From Edaphochlamys debaryana (lineage: Eukaryota > Chlorophyta > Chlorophyceae > Chlamydomonadales), in assembly GCA_016858145.1 (NCBI GenBank), contig JAEHOE010000087.1:248001-312000 (forward strand): 64,000 bases of DNA, written 5' to 3'. Positions within the stretch are counted from its first letter, which is position 1. Each line of letters starts with the position of its first letter. The notes below the pieces were generated by a model that saw only the letters and a program-made list of their open reading frames with translations, did not search any database and was not told where the DNA came from. Below, piece by piece: positions 30,657 to 40,800 of the stretch. The position numbers and the translations under genes are program-made.

Positions 30657-30830
30657 TGCTTGAGCCTGAGAGCCTCTGGGTGCTTGCGCAGTGCCAGCGC
30701 CGTGCAGGGGCAGTCTGTGTGTGGCCAGGCCAACCGGTACCCGTGCTTCCTTGCGAGCGGCAGTCTTCCTTGCTTCCTGCGTGCATCTCCATTCACAGCC
30801 TTGGTGGCACTGGGTGCCGGGTTGCAGCGC
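30657..30830. repeat. Composite-unit flank right of the retroelement array
   Basis: Resumes the composite unit at the position matching 4548. About 360 bp of the unit (4187-4547 equivalent) is missing between the two sides of the array. No gene seen. Confidence 0.8.
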
Positions 30831-31177
30831 GTTGCCTTTCCCTGTCATTTCTTGCCATGTCTACCCCTTGTCTTGCCTCCTCATCCTGGTCCTCGTCCTC
30901 CTTGTCCTCCTCGTCCTGGTCCTCGTCCTCCTCGCCCTCCTCCTGCTCTTCCTCTGCTATCCCCGCGTCCAAATCCGCCGCCGCCTGGCTGGTGGGATCC
31001 CCAGGTTGGCGTGGGGGGCACTACTGTGTTCCTCTGCCTTCCGGTCCTTGCCCCCCTGGCCCCCTGGCTTCCCCCCACTCACCGAGCCGAGTAGCTCTGT
31101 GAGCAGCACTCGATACTGTCATGCAGGTAGATGTGCACTTCCTCCTTTCCCAGCCCAGCCACACTGAGCTGCCGCCA
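30831..31177 (-). pseudogene. Two-exon gene fragment with acidic tract, unit 3
   Basis: Exon 1 31083-31177, donor GTGAGT, intron 30989-31082, exon 2 from 30988 downward with the Glu/Asp-rich tract. Same structure and phase as in unit 1. Confidence 0.5.
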
Positions 31178-32652
31178 CTGCCCCCCCTGCCACTCCTCGT
31201 CATTCGGGTGCTCCCCCCCCAGCCCTCCTCGTCCCTGCTGGTCGGTTCCCCACTCACCGAGCCGAGTAGCTCTGTGAGCAGCACTCGATACTGTCATGCA
31301 GGTAGATGTGCACTTCCTCCTTTCCCAGCCCAGCCACACTGAGCTGCCGCCACTGCCCCCCCTGCCACTCCTCGTCATTCGGGTGCTCCCCCCCCAGCCC
31401 TCCTCGTCCCTGCTGGTCGGTTCCCCACTCACCGAGCCGAGTAGCTCTGTGAGCAGCACTCGATACTGTCATGCAGGTAGATGTGCACTTCCTCCTTTCC
31501 CAGCCCAGCCACACTGAGCTGCCGCCACTGCCCCCCCTGCCACTCCTCGTCATTCGGGTGCTCCCCCCCCAGCCCTCCTCGTCCCTGCTGGTCGGTTCCC
31601 CACTCACCGAGCCGAGTAGCTCTGTGAGCAGCACTCGATACTGTCATGCAGGTAGATGTGCACTTCCTCCTTTCCCAGCCCAGCCACACTGAGCTGCCGC
31701 CACTGCCCCCCCTGCCACTCCTCGTCATTCGGGTGCTCCCCCCCCAGCCCTCCTCGTCCCTGCTGGTCGGTTCCCCACTCACCGAGCCGAGTAGCTCTGT
31801 GAGCAGCACTCGATACTGTCATGCAGGTAGATGTGCACTTCCTCCTTTCCCAGCCCAGCCACACTGAGCTGCCGCCACTGCCCCCCCTGCCACTCCTCGT
31901 CATTCGGGTGCTCCCCCCCCAGCCCTCCTCGTCCCTGCTGGTCGGTTCCCCACTCACCGAGCCGAGTAGCTCTGTGAGCAGCACTCGATACTGTCATGCA
32001 GGTAGATGTGCACTTCCTCCTTTCCCAGCCCAGCCACACTGAGCTGCCGCCACTGCCCCCCCTGCCACTCCTCGTCATTCGGGTGCTCCCCCCCCAGCCC
32101 TCCTCGTCCCTGCTGGTCGGTTCCCCACTCACCGAGCCGAGTAGCTCTGTGAGCAGCACTCGATACTGTCATGCAGGTAGATGTGCACTTCCTCCTTTCC
32201 CAGCCCAGCCACACTGAGCTGCCGCCACTGCCCCCCCTGCCACTCCTCGTCATTCGGGTGCTCCCCCCCCAGCCCTCCTCGTCCCTGCTGGTCGGTTCCC
32301 CACTCACCGAGCCGAGTAGCTCTGTGAGCAGCACTCGATACTGTCATGCAGGTAGATGTGCACTTCCTCCTTTCCCAGCCCAGCCACACTGAGCTGCCGC
32401 CACTGCCCCCCCTGCCACTCCTCGTCATTCGGGTGCTCCCCCCCCAGCCCTCCTCGTCCCTGCTGGTCGGTTCCCCACTCACCGAGCCGAGTAGCTCTGT
32501 GAGCAGCACTCGATACTGTCATGCAGGTAGATGTGCACTTCCTCCTTTCCCAGCCCAGCCACACTGAGCTGCCGCCACTGCCCCCCCTGCCACTCCTCGT
32601 CATTCGGGTGCTCCCCCCCCAGCCCTCCTCCTCCCTGCTGGTCGGTTCCCCG
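31075..32652. repeat. 175-bp minisatellite, block 4 (9 near-identical copies)
   Basis: Nine copies with exact 175-bp spacing. All share CACACTGAGC and the short C7-TGCCACTCC tract, unlike the longer, variable C-runs of blocks 1 and 3. The last copy has CTCCTCCTCC in place of CTCCTCGTCC, as in the last copies before the tRNAs of units 2 and 3. Confidence 0.95.
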
Positions 32653-32691
32653 GCCTCCGCGTGGCGCCCAGGGGCCTCTAAAAGGCTCTCC

Positions 32692-32878
32692 TGCACCCAT
32701 CTGGGATCGAACCGGAGACCTTCTGTGTCTTAACATCTGTTCCCCAGGGGGGTGGACGAGATGTTAGGAAGGACGCATTACAGGGTTGCGGCCAGCGGGC
32801 AGCAAGCTGCCGGCCCCGCACAAGGGGGAGAGAGTCAAGATGTTAGACAGATGTGATAACCAACTACACCATGATTGC
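32692..32878 (-). pseudogene. tRNA-Val(AAC) copy split by a 70-bp insertion
   Basis: Same tRNA as units 1-3 with changes in the acceptor stem (ATGATTGC in place of ATGGTTGC on the plus strand) and intron. A 70-bp insertion (32768-32837), flanked by AGATGTTAG at 32759-32767 and 32838-32846, enlarges the intron and duplicates part of the anticodon loop. Unlikely to be functional. Confidence 0.8.
32768..32837 (-). mobile_element. 70-bp insertion with 9-bp target-site duplication
   Basis: Flanked by a perfect 9-bp repeat that is single-copy in the other tRNA copies. Read on the minus strand it ends TGTAA plus ten bases, as at a polyadenylated 3' end lacking an A-tail, and contains a foldback centred on GGCAGC-AA-GCTGCC. 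Possibly a heavily 5'-truncated non-LTR retroelement. Confidence 0.6.
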
Positions 32879-33500
32879 AGACATCCTCTCGCCGCAAGGG
32901 CGAGGGATGCCAACAGCGAAATACACGCATTTGGCCACACCAAAAGCGGTTCGACCGCAACCCTCAAGGAGAGCAAAGGGAGAGCAAAGCAGGACGCTGG
33001 GAGATGCCCAGGGCACGCCCTAGGTGCCCTCCGCCCCTGCCCTTGTGTGGCGCCTGGCAATGCACCCTCTGAGTGGGCCCTCCCCTGGCCACCCACTTCC
33101 TGGCAACCCCTGCCCCCCTCCCCAGCTGCCCGCTCACGCACCCTCACAGCCACGCTGCACAACGGCCCTTCACGTGGCTGAGGACTGGGCCAGTCCCTGT
33201 GCCCTCTGTCGCACAGGCGCGCATACCGCGGTACGCCCCTGCGCTCTGATGACAGCTGGAATGTCAGGTAGGCAAGAGGTTCAGCAGAGGAAGAGTGCGA
33301 TCCTGGGGACCTCAGGTTTCCTGAAGGTTGCTTGAGCCTGAGAGCCTCTGGGTGCTTGCGCAGTGCCAGCGCCGTGCAGGGGCAGTCTGTGTGTGGCCAG
33401 GCCAACCGGTACCCGTGCTTCCTTGCGAGCGGCAGTCTTCCTTGCTTCCTGCGTGCATCTCCATTCACAGCCTTGGTGGCACTGGGTGCCGGGTTGCAGC
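32879..33500. repeat. Composite-unit flank, unit 4
   Basis: Homologous to 4093-4715 with few substitutions. No complete gene seen. Confidence 0.82.
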
Positions 33501-33849
33501 GCGTTGCCTTTCCCTGTCATTTCTTGCCATGTCTACCCCTTGTCTTGCCTCCTCATCCTGGTCCTCGTCCTCCTTGTCCTCCTCGTCCTGGTCCTCGTCC
33601 TCCTCGCCCTCCTCCTGCTCTTCCTCTGCTATCCCCGCGTCCAAATCCGCCGCCGCCTGGCTGGTGGGATCCCCAGGTTGGCGTGGGGGGCACTACTGTG
33701 TTCCTCTGCCTTCCGGTCCTTGCCCCCCTGGCCCCCTGGCTTCCCCCCACTCACCGAGCCGAGTAGCTCTGTGAGCAGCACTCGATACTGTCATGCAGGT
33801 AGATGTGCACTTCCTCCTTTCCCAGCCCAGCCACACTGAGCTGCCGCCA
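33501..33849 (-). pseudogene. Two-exon gene fragment with acidic tract, unit 4
   Basis: Exon 1 33755-33849, GTGAGT donor, intron 33661-33754, exon 2 from 33660 downward. Same phase-2 join and acidic tract as in the other units. Confidence 0.5.
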
Positions 33850-34100
33850 CTGCCCCCCCTGCCACTCCTCGTCATTCGGGTGCTCCCCCCCCAGCCCTCC
33901 TCGTCCCTGCTGGTCGGTTCCCCACTCACCGAGCCGAGTAGCCTGTGAGCAGCACTCGATACTGTCATGCAGGTAGATGCGCATTTCCTCCTTTCCCAGC
34001 CCAGCCACACTGAGCTGCCGCCACTGCCCCCCCTGCCACTCCTCGTCATTCGGGTGCTCCCCCCCCAGCCCTCCTCGTCCCTGCTGGTCGGTTCCCCGGC
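33746..34100. repeat. 175-bp minisatellite, block 5 (2 copies)
   Basis: Two copies of the CACACTGAGC type. The second has lost two bases (AGTAGCCTGTGAG) and changed GTGCAC to GCGCAT. It ends at CCGGCCTCCGCGGGGCGCCC, after which the sequence departs from the composite unit, with no tRNA. Confidence 0.92.
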
Positions 34101-34143
34101 CTCCGCGGGGCGCCCAGGGGCGCCCAGCGGTAGCGAGGTTCAG

Positions 34144-34329
34144 GTGTCCTGGGCGGAGCTCGAGGAGAGTCTGAGGGACATCTTCGAGGAAGTGCGCATG
34201 GGGCACGAGCGGGACCAGGAGATCGCCGCCGAGCTGTTTGCACTGAAATGCCTGATTCGGGGTAGCAGCGCGCGGCAGGCGCGCTATGAGGAGCTGTGGA
34301 ACGAGGCGGGGGAGCTGACTTCGGCGTGA
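34144..34329 (+). CDS. Orphan terminal exon, 61 codons
   Basis: Starts after GAGGTTCAG (possible splice acceptor) and reads VSWAELEESLRDIFEEVRMG..., ending WNEAGELTSA-stop. It is rich in Glu, Arg and Leu in a helical, coiled-coil-like pattern, with GC-biased third positions. The open frame continues left into minisatellite, which is unlikely to be coding. Probably the last exon of a gene whose other exons were lost or lie elsewhere. Family not recognised. Confidence 0.4.
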   Translation: MSWAELEESLRDIFEEVRMGHERDQEIAAELFALKCLIRGSSARQARYEELWNEAGELTSA

Positions 34330-34813
34330 TCCAGGGCGTGGCTTGGCGGTCAGGTTAAGTTGGTGTGCCCGAGGGCATGCGCTTGCTCATGGGCGCGTAG
34401 CCCCATCTCGTACTCTGGGCTTCTGGGCCCGTTGGTTGATGACGTGGGGACCTGGGAGAGGCCGGGGAGGCCGAGGCGCATGTGCTTGCATTGCACGAAC
34501 TTGTATGGCACTGAAGCGTAAGGGCCGTTGGCAACAGCACCGAAGTGGCCACGGGGGACGCGTCTCCGCAGCGGGGCTGCTGAATCTACAGCGCTCTGCC
34601 CTGGATCCCACGCTTCAAGTCCCTCGCCCGTCAGGCAGCGCTGGGGCTGGGGCGGGTGCTAGCGTGTGTAGGGAGGGAATTATTCTTTTCTTGTGGGTGA
34701 GAGTGTGGCTACCTGGCCTGAACGCTGGTGCTTGGGTGTTTCCCCGGGATGGCCGCTGCGGATGCAGGCGGTTTTCTGTTTGCTTGAGGGCCCTTTGCGT
34801 AATGGCTGGAGGT
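34330..34813. other. Spacer with one degenerate satellite monomer
   Basis: Largely unique sequence between the orphan exon and the satellite. At 34591-34640, GCTCTGCCCTGGATCCCACGC followed by a TTCAAGTCCC and CCGTCA match is a diverged copy of the 87-bp monomer outside the array. I see no gene here. Confidence 0.55.
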
Positions 34814-37800
34814 TTGCGTGCTCTGTGCTGGATCCCACGCCCCACGCTCCAAGTCCCTGCCCCGTCACCTGGCTTGCTAAGCGCCTGTTACTACAACCAG
34901 CTGCGTGCTCTGTGCTGGATCCCACGCCCCACGCTCTAAGTCCTTGCCCCGTCACCTGGCTTGCCCAGCGCCTGTTACTACAACCAGCTGCGTGCTCAGT
35001 GCTGGATCCCACGCCCCACGCTCCAAGTCCCTGCCCCGTCACCTGGCTTGCTCAGCGCCTGTTACTACAACCAGCTGCGTGCTCTGTGCTGGATCCCACG
35101 CCCCACGCTCTAAGTCCTTGCCCCGTCACCTGGCTTGCCCAGCGCCTGTTACTACAACCAGCTGCGTGCTCTGTGCTGGATCCCACGCCCCACGCTCCAA
35201 GTCCCTGCCCCGTCACCGGCTTGCTCAGCGCCTGTTACTACAACCAGCTGCGTGCTCAGTGCTGGATCCCACGCCCCACGCTCCAAGTCCTTGCCCCGTC
35301 ACCTGGCTTGCCCAGCGCCTGTTACTACAACCAGCTGCGTGCTCAGTGCTGGATCCCACGCCCCACGCTCTAAGTCCCTGCCCCGTCACCGGCTTGCTCA
35401 GCGCCTGTTACTACAACCAGCTGCGTGCTCAGTGCTGGATCCCACGCCCCACGCTCTAAGTCCTTGCCCCGTCACCTGGCTTGCCCAGCGCCTGTTACTA
35501 CAACCAGCTGCGTGCTCTGTGCTGGATCCCACGCCCCACGCTCTAAGTCCTTGCCCCGTCACCTGGCTTGCTCAGCGCCTGTTACTACAACCAGCTGCGT
35601 GCTCTGTGCTGGATCCCACGCCCCACGCTCTAAGTCCTTGCCCCGTCACCTGGCTTGCCCAGCGCCTGTTACTACAACCAGCTGCGTGCTCTGTGCTGGA
35701 TCCCACGCCCCACGCTCCAAGTCCCTGCCCCGTCACCTGGCTTGCTCAGCGCCTGTTACTACAACCAGCTGCGTGCTCTGTGCTGGATCCCACGCCCCAC
35801 GCTCTAAGTCCTTGCCCCGTCACCTGGCTTGCCCAGCGCCTGTTACTACAACCGCTGCGTGCTCAGTGCTGGATCCCACGCCCCACGCTCTAAGTCCCTG
35901 CCCCGTCACCGGCTTGCTCAGCGCCTGTTACTACAACCAGCTGCGTGCTCTGTGCTGGATCCCACGCCCCACGCTCCAAGTCCCTGCCCCGTCACCGGCT
36001 TGCTCAGCGCCTGTTACTACAACCAGCTGCGTGCTCAGTGCTGGATCCCACGCCCCACGCTCTAAGTCCTTGCCCCGTCACCTGGCTTGCCCAGCGCCTG
36101 TTACTACAACCAGCTGCGTGCTCTGTGCTGGATCCCACGCCCCACGCTCTAAGTCCTTGCCCCGTCACCTGGCTTGCTCAGCGCCTGTTACTACAACCAG
36201 CTGCGTGCTCTGTGCTGGATCCCACGCCCCACGCTCTAAGTCCTTGCCCCGTCACCTGGCTTGCCCAGCGCCTGTTACTACAACCAGCTGCGTGCTCTGT
36301 GCTGGATCCCACGCCCCACGCTCCAAGTCCCTGCCCCGTCACCTGGCTTGCTCAGCGCCTGTTACTACAACCAGCTGCGTGCTCTGTGCTGGATCCCACG
36401 CCCCACGCTCTAAGTCCTTGCCCCGTCACCTGGCTTGCCCAGCGCCTGTTACTACAACCAGCTGCGTGCTCAGTGCTGGATCCCACGCCCCACGCTCTAA
36501 GTCCCTGCCCCGTCACCGGCTTGCTCAGCGCCTGTTACTACAACCAGCTGCGTGCTCTGTGCTGGATCCCACGCCCCACGCTCCAAGTCCCTGCCCCGTC
36601 ACCGGCTTGCTCAGCGCCTGTTACTACAACCAGCTGCGTGCTCAGTGCTGGATCCCACGCCCCACGCTCCAAGTCCTTGCCCCGTCACCTGGCTTGCCCA
36701 GCGCCTGTTCCTACAACCAGCTGCGTGCTCAGTGCTGGATCCCACGCCCCACGCTCTAAGTCCCTGCCCCGTCACCGGCTTGCTCAGCGCCTGTTACTAC
36801 AACCAGCTGCGTGCTCAGTGCTGGATCCCACGCCCCACGCTCTAAGTCCTTGCCCCGTCACCTGGCTTGCCCAGCGCCTGTTACTACAACCAGCTGCGTG
36901 CTCTGTGCTGGATCCCACGCCCCACGCTCCAAGTCCCTGCCCCGTCACCTGGCTTGCTCAGCGCCTGTTACTACAACCAGCTGCGTGCTCTGTGCTGGAT
37001 CCCACGCCCCACGCTCTAAGTCCTTGCCCCGTCACCTGGCTTGCCCAGCGCCTGTTACTACAACCAGCTGCGTGCTCTGTGCTGGATCCCACGCCCCACG
37101 CTCCAAGTCCCTGCCCCGTCACCTGGCTTGCTCAGCGCCTGTTACTACAACCAGCTGCGTGCTCTGTGCTGGATCCCACGCCCCACGCTCTAAGTCCTTG
37201 CCCCGTCACCTGGCTTGCCCAGCGCCTGTTACTACAACCAGCTGCGTGCTCAGTGCTGGATCCCACGCCCCACGCTCTAAGTCCCTGCCCCGTCACCGGC
37301 TTGCTCAGCGCCTGTTACTACAACCAGCTGCGTGCTCTGTGCTGGATCCCACGCCCCACGCTCCAAGTCCCTGCCCCGTCACCTGGCTTGCTCAGCGCCT
37401 GTTACTACAACCAGCTGCGTGCTCTGTGCTGGATCCCACGCCCCACGCTCTAAGTCCTTGCCCCGTCACCTGGCTTGCCCAGCGCCTGTTACTACAACCA
37501 GCTGCGTGCTCTGTGCTGGATCCCACGCCCCACGCTCCAAGTCCCTGCCCCGTCACCGGCTTGCTCAGCGCCTGTTACTACAACCAGCTGCGTGCTCAGT
37601 GCTGGATCCCACGCCCCACGCTCCAAGTCCTTGCCCCGTCACCTGGCTTGCCCAGCGCCTGTTACTACAACCAGCTGCGTGCTCTGTGCTGGATCCCACG
37701 CCCCACGCTCCAAGTCCCTGCCCCGTCACCGGCTTGCTCAGCGCCTGTTACTACAACCAGCTGCGTGCTCAGTGCTGGATCCCACGCCCCACGCTCTAAG

Positions 37801-40800
37801 TCCCTGCCCCGTCACCGGCTTGCTCAGCGCCTGTTACTACAACCAGCTGCGTGCTCAGTGCTGGATCCCACGCCCCACGCTCTAAGTCCTTGCCCCGTCA
37901 CCTGGCTTGCCCAGCGCCTGTTACTACAACCAGCTGCGTGCTCTGTGCTGGATCCCACGCCCCACGCTCTAAGTCCTTGCCCCGTCACCTGGCTTGCTCA
38001 GCGCCTGTTACTACAACCAGCTGCGTGCTCTGTGCTGGATCCCACGCCCCACGCTCTAAGTCCTTGCCCCGTCACCTGGCTTGCCCAGCGCCTGTTACTA
38101 CAACCAGCTGCGTGCTCTGTGCTGGATCCCACGCCCCACGCTCTAAGTCCTTGCCCCGTCACCTGGCTTGCCCAGCGCCTGTTACTACAACCAGCTGCGT
38201 GCTCTGTGCTGGATCCCACGCCCCACGCTCTAAGTCCTTGCCCCGTCACCTGGCTTGCCCAGCGCCTGTTACTACAACCGCTGCGTGCTCAGTGCTGGAT
38301 CCCACGCCCCACGCTCTAAGTCCCTGCCCCGTCACCGGCTTGCTCAGCGCCTGTTACTACAACCAGCTGCGTGCTCTGTGCTGGATCCCACGCCCCACGC
38401 TCCAAGTCCCTGCCCCGTCACCGGCTTGCTCAGCGCCTGTTACTACAACCAGCTGCGTGCTCAGTGCTGGATCCCACGCCCCACGCTCTAAGTCCTTGCC
38501 CCGTCACCTGGCTTGCCCAGCGCCTGTTACTACAACCAGCTGCGTGCTCTGTGCTGGATCCCACGCCCCACGCTCTAAGTCCTTGCCCCGTCACCTGGCT
38601 TGCTCAGCGCCTGTTACTACAACCAGCTGCGTGCTCTGTGCTGGATCCCACGCCCCACGCTCTAAGTCCTTGCCCCGTCACCTGGCTTGCCCAGCGCCTG
38701 TTACTACAACCAGCTGCGTGCTCTGTGCTGGATCCCACGCCCCACGCTCCAAGTCCCTGCCCCGTCACCTGGCTTGCTCAGCGCCTGTTACTACAACCAG
38801 CTGCGTGCTCTGTGCTGGATCCCACGCCCCACGCTCTAAGTCCTTGCCCCGTCACCTGGCTTGCCCAGCGCCTGTTACTACAACCAGCTGCGTGCTCAGT
38901 GCTGGATCCCACGCCCCACGCTCTAAGTCCCTGCCCCGTCACCGGCTTGCTCAGCGCCTGTTACTACAACCAGCTGCGTGCTCTGTGCTGGATCCCACGC
39001 CCCACGCTCCAAGTCCCTGCCCCGTCACCGGCTTGCTCAGCGCCTGTTACTACAACCAGCTGCGTGCTCAGTGCTGGATCCCACGCCCCACGCTCCAAGT
39101 CCTTGCCCCGTCACCTGGCTTGCCCAGCGCCTGTTCCTACAACCAGCTGCGTGCTCAGTGCTGGATCCCACGCCCCACGCTCTAAGTCCCTGCCCCGTCA
39201 CCGGCTTGCTCAGCGCCTGTTACTACAACCAGCTGCGTGCTCAGTGCTGGATCCCACGCCCCACGCTCTAAGTCCTTGCCCCGTCACCTGGCTTGCCCAG
39301 CGCCTGTTACTACAACCAGCTGCGTGCTCTGTGCTGGATCCCACGCCCCACGCTCCAAGTCCCTGCCCCCGTCACCTGGCTTGCTCAGCGCCTGTTACTA
39401 CAACCAGCTGCGTGCTCTGTGCTGGATCCCACGCCCCACGCTCTAAGTCCTTGCCCCGTCACCTGGCTTGCCCAGCGCCTGTTACTACAACCAGCTGCGT
39501 GCTCTGTGCTGGATCCCACGCCCCACGCTCCAAGTCCCTGCCCCGTCACCTGGCTTGCTCAGCGCCTGTTACTACAACCAGCTGCGTGCTCTGTGCTGGA
39601 TCCCACGCCCCACGCTCTAAGTCCTTGCCCCGTCACCTGGCTTGCCCAGCGCCTGTTACTACAACCAGCTGCGTGCTCAGTGCTGGATCCCACGCCCCAC
39701 GCTCTAAGTCCCTGCCCCGTCACCGGCTTGCTCAGCGCCTGTTACTACAACCAGCTGCGTGCTCTGTGCTGGATCCCACGCCCCACGCTCCAAGTCCCTG
39801 CCCCGTCACCTGGCTTGCTCAGCGCCTGTTACTACAACCAGCTGCGTGCTCTGTGCTGGATCCCACGCCCCACGCTCTAAGTCCTTGCCCCGTCACCTGG
39901 CTTGCCCAGCGCCTGTTACTACAACCAGCTGCGTGCTCTGTGCTGGATCCCACGCCCCACGCTCCAAGTCCCTGCCCCGTCACCGGCTTGCTCAGCGCCT
40001 GTTACTACAACCAGCTGCGTGCTCAGTGCTGGATCCCACGCCCCACGCTCCAAGTCCTTGCCCCGTCACCTGGCTTGCCCAGCGCCTGTTACTACAACCA
40101 GCTGCGTGCTCTGTGCTGGATCCCACGCCCCACGCTCCAAGTCCCTGCCCCGTCACCGGCTTGCTCAGCGCCTGTTACTACAACCAGCTGCGTGCTCAGT
40201 GCTGGATCCCACGCCCCACGCTCTAAGTCCCTGCCCCGTCACCGGCTTGCTCAGCGCCTGTTACTACAACCAGCTGCGTGCTCAGTGCTGGATCCCACGC
40301 CCCACGCTCTAAGTCCTTGCCCCGTCACCTGGCTTGCCCAGCGCCTGTTACTACAACCAGCTGCGTGCTCTGTGCTGGATCCCACGCCCCACGCTCTAAG
40401 TCCTTGCCCCGTCACCTGGCTTGCTCAGCGCCTGTTACTACAACCAGCTGCGTGCTCTGTGCTGGATCCCACGCCCCACGCTCTAAGTCCTTGCCCCGTC
40501 ACCTGGCTTGCCCAGCGCCTGTTACTACAACCAGCTGCGTGCTCTGTGCTGGATCCCACGCCCCACGCTCCAAGTCCCTGCCCCGTCACCTGGCTTGCTC
40601 AGCGCCTGTTACTACAACCAGCTGCGTGCTCTGTGCTGGATCCCACGCCCCACGCTCTAAGTCCTTGCCCCGTCACCTGGCTTGCCCAGCGCCTGTTACT
40701 ACAACCAGCTGCGTGCTCAGTGCTGGATCCCACGCCCCACGCTCTAAGTCCCTGCCCCGTCACCGGCTTGCTCAGCGCCTGTTACTACAACCAGCTGCGT

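Noticed and set aside
30359..30796. 145-codon minus-strand frame joining flank sequence to the pol C-terminus
   Set aside because: It crosses the recombination junction at 30656 and is a chimera of unrelated pieces.
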